NCBI RefSeq assembly: GCF_921294215.1
Contig: NZ_CAKLDM010000002.1
Location: 310,001 to 374,000, forward strand
DNA length: 64,000 nucleotides
From: Vibrio marisflavi CECT 7928
GTDB taxonomy: Bacteria > Pseudomonadota > Gammaproteobacteria > Enterobacterales > Vibrionaceae
Reading direction: 5' to 3'
This document shows positions 58,204 through 64,000 of this stretch, one piece after another. Made by a program: the position numbers and the translations under genes. Below the pieces are notes generated by a model. The model had not been told where the DNA came from. It searched no databases and saw only the letters and a program-made list of their open reading frames with translations. Every line of letters starts with the position of its first letter. The stretch's first letter is position 1.

Positions 58204-58436
58204 CTTTCTTTCCTATCTAAACTTAACTGCTGCTCAATATACACAGAATTTAGAGGGGATTAAAGGTGTCCTCCGCGCTACAACCCTTTCTGTAGCTGAA
58301 GCGAAGTATCCACGCATGCCCTGAGAAATCTGGGCAGCAGTTAACATATGTAGAGTAACCATACTAAAGTATAAAATATTAATTTGCTTTCTCTGCGTAA
58401 GATTAGATATCACTTTCCGGCAGGCTTGGCGCATAC

Positions 58437-58637
58437 ATGAGCGAATTTACACTCCAAAAACCGAACTTTGTAGATACTGAATCTGTTAACAAGAACGTCC
58501 TGAAGATACTGGCTAAGTGGATTCGAAACTACCGTACTCGTAGGCAGCTCCGTTCGTTGCCCACTTACATGTTGAAGGATATTGGTATCTCTGTTGCTCA
58601 AGCTAGCAAAGAGTGTGATAAGAGCTTTTGGCAATAA
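58437..58637 (+). CDS. DUF1127 domain-containing small protein
   Basis: 66-residue basic protein. The DUF1127 motif appears near the C-terminus as IRNYRTRRQLRSLPTYMLKDIGIS, with a short extension after it. In other proteobacteria such small proteins interact with RNA or influence phosphate and stress responses, but no role is established in Vibrio. ATG 58437 has a weak ribosome site. Single gene. Confidence 0.8.
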   Translation: MSEFTLQKPNFVDTESVNKNVLKILAKWIRNYRTRRQLRSLPTYMLKDIGISVAQASKECDKSFWQ

Positions 58638-58676
58638 GCAGCAACTTTATTCAAAGAGCTGCTCATCTTTATCTAG

Positions 58677-59360
58677 TTAGTTTTGTAATTGAAGTTCTAA
58701 CTGCTGCGTGACTTCAGGAGCGAGTTGAAGTTGCTTCGCGAGCTCTTGTAGATAAGCTTTTTCCATGAAATTTTGCTCATCAGAGACAATTAAAGAAGCA
58801 AGGTAGATTTCAGAAGCTTGTTCGGGTGACTTAGCCAATGATGCTATTTCTGCTGGGTCGAGAGGCTTATTCAGTTCAGTTTGAACAAGCGTTCTGACAC
58901 TATCATCGGCACCGACTCCTTGTAGCGTTTCTTCGATTTGTGCCATTTCTTGTTCATCAACATGACCATCCGCTTTAGCTGCTGCAATCATTGCTTTGAT
59001 GATTAATACGCTATGCATGTGGTCGTTTGCGTCGAACTGTTCTGGTGCTGAAGTTTGCGATGATGGTGAGTGGTTTGAAGTATCACCAGATTGCTTACTT
59101 TGGTAGTCGTTGTAAACCTTATAAGCTAGTGCACCAAGTGCGGCTGCGCCACCAACTTTCAGAGCTGTTTTACCCATTTTCTTGGTTTTTTTAGAGCCCA
59201 TCAGCATGCCAATGATGCCGCCACCTAAGGCTCCAGCTCCTAATGTTTTTAAAGTATCTGGGTTGCTTTTCAAATTTGTCGATTGAGTTTTAACTTGCTC
59301 TTTTCCTTGACGAACAATATCTGAATTGAGCGCTTGATTAAGAAGACTTTTTAGATCCAT
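58677..59360 (-). CDS. DUF533 / TerB-like membrane-associated protein (YebE-like)
   Basis: 227-residue protein. The N-terminal part has a glycine-rich hydrophobic stretch (GAGALGGGIIGMLMG, about 42-56) and a second one near 68-84. A linker rich in Ser and Gln is followed by a helical TerB-like domain (about 115-225; IIKAMIAAAKADGHVDEQEMAQIEE) with acidic residues suited to metal binding. It resembles E. coli YebE. Function unknown; stress-envelope links are known for YebE. Good GGAGG ribosome site. Confidence 0.82.
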   Translation of the reverse strand: MDLKSLLNQALNSDIVRQGKEQVKTQSTNLKSNPDTLKTLGAGALGGGIIGMLMGSKKTKKMGKTALKVGGAAALGALAYKVYNDYQSKQSGDTSNHSPSSQTSAPEQFDANDHMHSVLIIKAMIAAAKADGHVDEQEMAQIEETLQGVGADDSVRTLVQTELNKPLDPAEIASLAKSPEQASEIYLASLIVSDEQNFMEKAYLQELAKQLQLAPEVTQQLELQLQN

Positions 59361-59479
59361 ATACCACCTCCTGACAATTTAAAAGCAGTCTAGCAGAGTG
59401 CAAATGAACAGAAAATTAACACTTGGTATAAAGTGAGTCGGTATAACAGAAGTCATGAATACGTGGATTTGGTGTCTAA

Positions 59480-59881
59480 ATGATTACGGTTGCTCGATTT
59501 TCTTTTCCTCATGAAGCTTATATTGCTAAAGCTAGTTTAGAGGCTGCTGGAATTGATAGCTTTGTTGCCGATGAACATACTATCAATATGCAGTGGCTAT
59601 ATTCTAATGCGATGGGAGGGGTTCGACTGTTGGTACGTGAAGTGGATCTCGACAGTGCTGTCGAACTTCTCAATACTGACTTTTCAGAGAGCGTAGTGTA
59701 TCAAGAGAGCCAACTCGGAATCGATCACTGTCCAAATTGTGGCAGCGATAAACTGGTACCGTTCACGCAAGGGAAAAAACCTGCTTTTATCGTATTCATA
59801 CTATTGGGCTTCCCACTGTTTTTTTACAAACATGGGTACCGTTGTGAGCAATGCGGAGAATTTACGGAAAAAGTGAAATAA
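59480..59881 (+). CDS. DUF2007 domain protein with zinc ribbon
   Basis: 133-residue protein. The N-terminal DUF2007 domain (about 1-75; ITVARFSFPHEAYIAKASLEAAGI) is a ferredoxin-like fold found in putative signal-transducing proteins. A split zinc ribbon (CPNCGS ... CEQCGE) flanks a hydrophobic segment AFIVFILLGFPLFFY, so the protein may be membrane-attached. Partner and role unknown. A terminator shared with proS follows. Confidence 0.78.
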   Translation: MITVARFSFPHEAYIAKASLEAAGIDSFVADEHTINMQWLYSNAMGGVRLLVREVDLDSAVELLNTDFSESVVYQESQLGIDHCPNCGSDKLVPFTQGKKPAFIVFILLGFPLFFYKHGYRCEQCGEFTEKVK

Positions 59882-59882
59882 A

Positions 59883-59908
59883 AAAGCTGCCCTTAAGAGC
59901 AGCTTTCT
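59883..59908. terminator. Bidirectional terminator between the DUF2007 gene and proS
   Basis: AAAGCTGC (59883-59890) pairs with GCAGCTTT (59899-59906) across an eight-base loop, with A- and T-rich flanks, between convergent genes. Confidence 0.82.
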
Positions 59909-59927
59909 ATCTATATAAGAAGTGTGA

Positions 59928-61649
59928 TTACGCTAATTTTAATTGTGCTTTGATGTGCTCAATGATGTTAGCCATTGCCACCGGAGTTTTATCTCCCGTG
60001 CTACGATTCTTATATTCGAAGTTACCTTCTTTCATGCTGCGATCACCAATGACAACAGTATGAGGAACGCCGATAAGTTCCATGTCTGAGAACATCACTC
60101 CAGGACGCTCTTTACGGTCATCAAATAGTACTTCAAGGCCAAGATCAGAAAGTTCTTTGTACAGCTTCTCAGCCGCTTCTTTGACTTCTTCTGACTTATG
60201 CATGTTCATAGGAACAATCGCTACTTGGAATGGAGCGATTGCGTCTGGCCAGATAATGCCGTATTTGTCGTGGTTTTGCTCTATTGCTGCCGCAACAACA
60301 CGTGTAATACCGATGCCATAGCAGCCCATTTCCAAAATTACGTTCTTACCATCAGGACCTAGAACGCCGCAGCCCATTTTCTCAGAGTAAGTTTTTCCAA
60401 GCTGGAAGATATGACCGACTTCAATACCACGTTTTAGAAGGATAGTGCCTTGTCCACAAGGGCTAGGATCGCCTTCAACAACGTTTCTCAGGTCTTCTAC
60501 TTGACCGAGTTCAACGTCACGACCCCAGTTGATGCCAAAGTAATGTTTGTCATCAACGTTCGCACCTGCGCCAAAGTCGCTCATCACTGCTACAGTGCGA
60601 TCAACAATGAATGGCAGCTCCAAACCGACAGGGCCAAGTGATCCCGGACCAGCTCCAATTAGAGCGCGAATTTCTTCTTCCGTAGCCATCTCAAGCGGAG
60701 CGGCAACTTCTTTTAAGTTCTCAGCTTTTACTTCGTTAAGCTCATGATCGCCACGAAGGATCAACGCAATAAGAGGTGCATCGACTTCTTCAGACGCTTT
60801 CACAAACAGTGTTTTCACTGTTTTTTCGATTGGTAAATCGAACTGCTCAACTAGCTCAGCAATGGTTTTAGCGTTTGGAGTATCAACTAAAGTCATTTCT
60901 TGCGTTGGAGCGGCTAGATCTGTAGTTGGAGCCAATGCTTCTGCTTTTTCGATGTTTGCTGCAAAGTCTGACTCAGTAGAGAAAGCAATCAGATCTTCAC
61001 CGCTTTCAGCCAATACGTGGAACTCTTGCGAGCCACTTCCGCCGATAGCGCCTGAGTCTGCCAGAACAGGACGATAGTCTAGGCCCATGCGGTCAAATGC
61101 TTTGCAGTACGCATCGTGCATGTCATCAAAAGATTTCTGTAGGCCTTCTTTATCGATGTCGAAGCTGTAAGCATCCATCATGCTAAATTCACGTGAACGC
61201 ATAACACCGAAGCGAGGGCGCACTTCATCACGGAACTTAGTTTGGATTTGATATAAGTTCAGAGGGAGCTGTTTGTATGAATTCACCTCGTTACGAACAA
61301 GGCTAGTAATCACTTCTTCAGCTGTCGGGCTCAAAACGAACGGATTGGTGTGGCGATCAGTAAAACGAAGTAGTTCAGCGCCCATCTTTTCAGAACGGCC
61401 TGTCTCTTCCCAAAGGTCAAACGGTTGAACAACGGGCATCAAGGTTTCAACTGCACCTGCGTTATCGATTTCTTGACGAACGATGTTTTCGACTTTACGT
61501 AGTACACGTAGACCAGTAGGCAGCCAGGTGTATAGACCTGAAGCCAGCTTACGGATCATACCTGCACGTAGCATGAGTTGGTGGCTAACAACTACGGCGT
61601 CGTTTGGTGTCTCCTTCAAAGTAGAAAGAAGATATTTACTGGTACGCAT
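59928..61649 (-). CDS. proS: Proline-tRNA ligase (bacterial type)
   Basis: Class II synthetase that charges tRNA-Pro and hydrolyses Ala-tRNA-Pro. Motif 2 region is [28 protein letters not shown], and motif 3 is [19 protein letters not shown]. Between them lies the INS editing domain (about residues 220-400, [15 protein letters not shown]). The C-terminal anticodon-binding domain ends AQLKLA. The 573 residues match E. coli (572). Start ATG 61649 ([15 protein letters not shown]) is the family N-terminus. Confidence 0.98.
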   Translation of the reverse strand: MRTSKYLLSTLKETPNDAVVVSHQLMLRAGMIRKLASGLYTWLPTGLRVLRKVENIVRQEIDNAGAVETLMPVVQPFDLWEETGRSEKMGAELLRFTDRHTNPFVLSPTAEEVITSLVRNEVNSYKQLPLNLYQIQTKFRDEVRPRFGVMRSREFSMMDAYSFDIDKEGLQKSFDDMHDAYCKAFDRMGLDYRPVLADSGAIGGSGSQEFHVLAESGEDLIAFSTESDFAANIEKAEALAPTTDLAAPTQEMTLVDTPNAKTIAELVEQFDLPIEKTVKTLFVKASEEVDAPLIALILRGDHELNEVKAENLKEVAAPLEMATEEEIRALIGAGPGSLGPVGLELPFIVDRTVAVMSDFGAGANVDDKHYFGINWGRDVELGQVEDLRNVVEGDPSPCGQGTILLKRGIEVGHIFQLGKTYSEKMGCGVLGPDGKNVILEMGCYGIGITRVVAAAIEQNHDKYGIIWPDAIAPFQVAIVPMNMHKSEEVKEAAEKLYKELSDLGLEVLFDDRKERPGVMFSDMELIGVPHTVVIGDRSMKEGNFEYKNRSTGDKTPVAMANIIEHIKAQLKLA

Positions 61650-61736
61650 TTAGGGTATCCGTTCATTTTGGAGTTAAAGAAAATTCCCATCATAGGAATT
61701 GAATTAGCCGCTAATGATATCAGCCATTCGGCTTCG

Positions 61737-62432
61737 TCAAAAGGGTTCAATTGTGTTAACGGTAATCAAATTCTCGTTAACAGTAAACCTTACATTAAGA
61801 TCGAACAAATAAACCGCATATTCTTTGCTATCTGGTTTGCCTTTTTTGTAGGCAGGACGAGGATCTTGGGCTAGAACTTGCTCGATAACCAACTGCTCAT
61901 GTGTTCCATTTTTGCGAGCTTCAAGAGTGGTTTTCGCTTGAGCGGAAAAGCCTACCGTTAGCTCACAAGGTTTTTCCTGAGCGTAGCCACCTTGCGCATT
62001 AGAAATTGAGTCTGAGTAGGGAATATAAGGTTTTATATCGACGATTGGTGTGCCGTCGACCAAATCTACGCTACCTAAATCAATATAAATGTGACCATCT
62101 AAATGGGATATACCTTTTAACTCGACGGCAGACATGCCAATACCATTGGGGCGAAATGTTGCTCGTGAGGCAAACACACCGATTCGTTCATTGCCGCCAA
62201 GTCGAGGAGGGCGAACCGTTGGCTTCCAGCCTGCTTCTAGGTTTTTATCAAACAAAAACAAAAGCCACAAATGACTAAATTGTTCAAGCCCACGAACTGA
62301 CTCAGGGCAGTTTGCGTCTCCAATTAATTTGACTCGAGAGGTTGCACTGGTGACCAACCTTGGTTGTCTGGGGACCGAGAATTTTTCTTTGTAAGGGCTT
62401 TCGATGATACCAACAGGAGACAAGGAATACAT
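61737..62432 (-). CDS. trmO: tRNA (N6-threonylcarbamoyladenosine(37)-N6)-methyltransferase TrmO
   Basis: Methylates t6A37 of tRNA-Thr to m6t6A using SAM; also known as TsaA/YaeB. The distinctive beta-barrel fold is recognised by VGIIESPYKEKFSVPRQP, LEQFSHLWLLFLF, GVFASRATFRPNGIGMS and DLVDGTPIVDIKPYIPYSD. The 231 residues match E. coli (235). It is downstream of a YaiI-type gene with a 3-base gap and upstream of proS, the same strand, likely one transcript. Confidence 0.94.
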   Translation of the reverse strand: MYSLSPVGIIESPYKEKFSVPRQPRLVTSATSRVKLIGDANCPESVRGLEQFSHLWLLFLFDKNLEAGWKPTVRPPRLGGNERIGVFASRATFRPNGIGMSAVELKGISHLDGHIYIDLGSVDLVDGTPIVDIKPYIPYSDSISNAQGGYAQEKPCELTVGFSAQAKTTLEARKNGTHEQLVIEQVLAQDPRPAYKKGKPDSKEYAVYLFDLNVRFTVNENLITVNTIEPF

Positions 62433-62435
62433 TGT

Positions 62436-62882
62436 TTAACGTTTCGCTAATATTCGGTCTAAATGATTGGCAAACTCTCGTCGTTCAGTTTGAGAAAGAG
62501 CGCTTGGGCCACCTGTTTGAATACCACTAGAACGCATGGTGTCCATAAAGTCTCGTATATTTAATCGAGCCTTTATGGTTTCTTTAGTAAAGAGCTCTCC
62601 GCGTGGACTTAAAGCGATTGCCCCTTTAGTAATCACCTCATCGGCAAGAGGGATGTCTGATGTAATAATCAAATCACCTGCTTCGGTGCGTTTAACTATT
62701 TCATTGTCAGCGATGTCAAACCCACTAGGTACTTGAATTGATTTGATATTATTTCTTTTCGGTACAGGAACATTGTGGTTTGCAACAAATGTACATTCTA
62801 CTCCTGTGCGTTCAGCTGCGCGTACAATCGTTTCTCGAATGACTTTCGGGCAAGCATCTGCATCCACCCATAGTTTCATCAT
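62436..62882 (-). CDS. YaiI/YqxD family protein (DUF188)
   Basis: 148-residue cytosolic protein with a PIN-like/NYN-type fold. The family opening [21 protein letters not shown] and [24 protein letters not shown] are clear. The acidic residues (DADAC, D in TSDIPLAD) suggest a metal-dependent nuclease site, but no activity has been established. It lies three bases before trmO and one base after the KfrA-like gene, so the three form an operon. Confidence 0.88.
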   Translation of the reverse strand: MMKLWVDADACPKVIRETIVRAAERTGVECTFVANHNVPVPKRNNIKSIQVPSGFDIADNEIVKRTEAGDLIITSDIPLADEVITKGAIALSPRGELFTKETIKARLNIRDFMDTMRSSGIQTGGPSALSQTERREFANHLDRILAKR

Positions 62883-62883
62883 A

Positions 62884-63183
62884 TTATTTCTCGTCGTTTA
62901 TAAGTTTTGCCAACTGAGCTTCTAGTTGGGTGACTCGTTGGCTAAGTGTTTTTACTTCTTGTTCAAGGCTGGCAATTTTGTCTAGAGAGCCATCAGGTGA
63001 CGCCACTTCGATTTTGGGTACTCTGCTACTACTTTGCCATGACTTGAGCGTAGCTATAATAGCAGGCATTGGCACTGTAGTTTTCAGCCGAGCCTTAACT
63101 AAGGCAACGGTTGGTTTCTTACCTTGAGCTACAAGCGACTCGATGACGGATTGAAGCTCGTCTGAGACATCTTTGGTTAACAT
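62884..63183 (-). CDS. Small KfrA-like putative DNA-binding protein
   Basis: 99-residue protein. The N-terminal half ([38 protein letters not shown]) resembles the KfrA N-terminal winged-helix domain, and the C-terminal half is a heptad-rich coiled coil ([20 protein letters not shown]) for dimerisation. This is typical of small chromosomal KfrA/TerD-like regulators, but the target is unknown. First gene of the YaiI-trmO unit; a possible autoregulator. Moderate certainty on the domain call. Confidence 0.65.
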   Translation of the reverse strand: MLTKDVSDELQSVIESLVAQGKKPTVALVKARLKTTVPMPAIIATLKSWQSSSRVPKIEVASPDGSLDKIASLEQEVKTLSQRVTQLEAQLAKLINDEK

Positions 63184-63439
63184 GACGCTTTCCTTAAGTA
63201 TTCAAGTGGAGTCACGCAATCGTAAAGATCACCTATCTATTGTTTGGATTGTAAGAGATAACTGACGCAGTGTGTAGGAGTTATATTGGCTCATAGCGTT
63301 ATTATTCGTCATGTTTATCAATAAGTCGCTGATTACATAATAGTTAATTGAAAATATATTTAACTTTGTTGGAAAAAGTGTGACCGCGCAAGATTGTTTG
63401 ATATGTAAAAATCGGTACATTTAGGGCTATCAAAGGATT
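63184..63439. other. Gap upstream of the Csr-like RNA
   Basis: About 255 AT-rich bases. At 63250-63267 the sequence TGTAAGAGATAACTGACG agrees at 13 of 18 positions with the UvrY/GacA-type site TGTGAGAGATCTCTTACA, about 190 bases upstream of the proposed sRNA start, the usual distance. A 63-codon minus-strand frame here (63229-63420) has no coding character. Confidence 0.5.
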
Positions 63440-63635
63440 AGTGATAAATATTCAATAAATCGTTGTTGAATATTACGTGGACACCGCTAAGGATCGGCGA
63501 AGACACTCTTCAGGAAAGTGAGTGACAAGGACTCGATGGACACCGTTAGGAAGGCGATGAAGTTTAGCTAAAAGGATGTTAGCGAGGAAAGCTACAAGCT
63601 ACGGCCCCAGCAATTGCTGGGGCTTTCTTTTTTTT
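63440..63635 (+). ncRNA. Candidate CsrB/RsmZ-family regulatory RNA
   Basis: Probable RNA that sequesters the translational regulator CsrA. Eight GGA motifs occur within 110 bases (63479, 63491, 63513, 63529, 63538, 63549, 63574, 63586). Several lie in hairpin loops, for example GCTAA-AAGGATG-TTAGC (63567-63583) and CGTT-AGGAA-GGCG (63544-63556), the hallmark of Csr RNAs. The region has no ORF and ends in a strong terminator. The 5' end is uncertain; a 9-bp inverted repeat AATATTCAA / TTGAATATT (63447-63474) may form its first stem. Confidence 0.7.
63604..63635 (+). terminator. Rho-independent terminator of the Csr-like RNA
   Basis: GCCCCAGC (63604-63611), loop AATT, GCTGGGGC (63616-63623), then TTTCTTTTTTTT. 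Confidence 0.95.
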
Positions 63636-63639
63636 GGTA

Positions 63640-64000
63640 AGGGAAAATACCGATAACATTTGCACGTCGCTTATTGAGTCTTTAATCAGGGCTTGATCCC
63701 AGTTTCAGTGAATTTGACCTGAAATGGACAAACTTCCAATGGGTTTTACCTTTATCTGTTGAAAGTAAATGAACTTTTCTATGGAATAAAATGTCGAACA
63801 TACACCCAAGTAACCTCAGGATACTTGTTTCAGCGAGATAGATAAGGCTTCAATACTAGGCAACGATTTGTAGACATAGTCATTCTACGTTGAAAATCGA
63901 TAACGACGTAGTGAAGCCTTATCTACTCGCCCTTTGGGAGTGATTCAGAGCCTTCACTTTACGTCAAACCGTCTTGAAAGGGGTCACCCTTCCTGCGGCT
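63640..64000. other. Right-edge region without genes
   Basis: The last 360 bases have no ORF of note. The region includes the palindromic repeat described separately, and runs off the edge in sequence reading GTCTTGAAAGGGGTCACCC. Any gene beyond the edge cannot be judged. Confidence 0.5.
63834..63930. repeat. Large palindromic intergenic repeat element
   Basis: GCGAGATAGATAAGGCTTC (63833-63851) is mirrored by GAAGCCTTATCTACTCGC (63913-63930), 18 pairs with one bulged base. Inside it CGATTT/AAATCG and GTAG/CTAC form nested stems. The roughly 97-base element looks like a REP/MITE-like or structured-RNA element. No second copy was noticed in this window. Confidence 0.6.

Noticed and set aside
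58234..58634. Two minus-strand ORFs opposite the DUF1127 gene
   Set aside because: They are antisense to a recognisable DUF1127 protein or lie in its upstream region, with no family features.
63229..63420. 63-codon minus-strand ORF
   Set aside because: AT-rich random-looking composition in the upstream control region of the sRNA; no ribosome site or family resemblance.
1..64000. CRISPR arrays, tRNA or rRNA genes, insertion sequences
   Set aside because: No regularly spaced repeats, cloverleaf-type sequences apart from tmRNA, or transposase frames were found by reading.

Overview
The window reads as one contiguous stretch of a Vibrio (Vibrionaceae, Gammaproteobacteria) chromosome. Nearly every housekeeping protein is close to its E. 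coli counterpart, but the neighbourhoods are Vibrio-like: rlmN-rodZ-ispG-hisS-yfgM-bamB-der, xseA/guaBA, ssrA-smpB-ratA-rnfH-bamE-recN-nadK-grpE, dnaKJ followed by a competence-type minor-pilin cluster and tadA, then mltF/purL and proS. Base composition is moderate (mid-40s percent GC by eye), with AT-rich intergenic regions. No tRNA or rRNA gene, CRISPR array, transposase, integrase or prophage was seen. The RNA genes are tmRNA (ssrA) and a probable CsrB-family regulatory RNA near the right edge.

Layout. (1) 1-9.8 kb: translation, envelope and isoprenoid genes on the + strand (rlmN, cut by the left edge; rodZ; ispG; hisS; yfgM; bamB; der), then an AlaX-like tRNA-editing hydrolase and the zinc ribbon yfgJ. 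(2) 9.8-11.9 kb: an AT-rich block with a secreted GH17-like glucanase, probably accessory. (3) 11.9-16.6 kb: xseA divergent from guaBA, with a PurR-like box at the guaB promoter. (4) 16.6-36.8 kb: transport, sensing and catabolism. It holds a SatP-like transporter, an alanine/Na+ symporter, a pentapeptide-repeat potassium channel, an MCP-porin-PstS-like trio, a pirin, a sialic-acid cluster (nanA divergent from nanR, then nanE-nanK and an SSS symporter) with repeated NanR-type operators, an orphan dCache histidine kinase, an EamA transporter, periplasmic asparaginase, a double rhodanese and rlmF. (5) 36.8-42.5 kb: an ssrA 3' flank without an island, then ssrA, smpB, ratA-rnfH, bamE, SOS-controlled recN and nadK. 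(6) 42.5-48.5 kb: grpE, a dicarboxylate/glutamate symporter, and dnaK-dnaJ, with sigma-32-like promoters. (7) 48.5-51.7 kb: five type IV minor-pilin genes, tadA and a tiny basic antisense ORF. (8) 51.9-64 kb: mltF divergent from purL (perfect PurR-box match), yaeP and DUF4250, DUF1127, DUF533 and DUF2007 proteins, proS, trmO, a YaiI protein, a KfrA-like protein, the Csr-like sRNA and a large palindromic repeat.

How the genes work together: guaBA and purL are purine genes carrying the same PurR-type operator. nanA, nanE and nanK convert sialic acid to GlcNAc-6-P under one RpiR-type repressor, with uptake by a Na+ symporter; no nagA, nagB or sialidase lies in the window. grpE, dnaK and dnaJ form one chaperone machine. 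ssrA and smpB form the trans-translation ribosome-rescue system. yfgM, bamB, bamE and mltF serve envelope biogenesis.

The least explained items are the GG(A)-rich sRNA, the NanR operator array, the Cys-rich pentapeptide/K+ channel fusion, the MCP-porin-binding-protein trio, integrase-arm-like repeats beside ssrA, and two or three very short ORFs. All of this is sequence reading without database searches.
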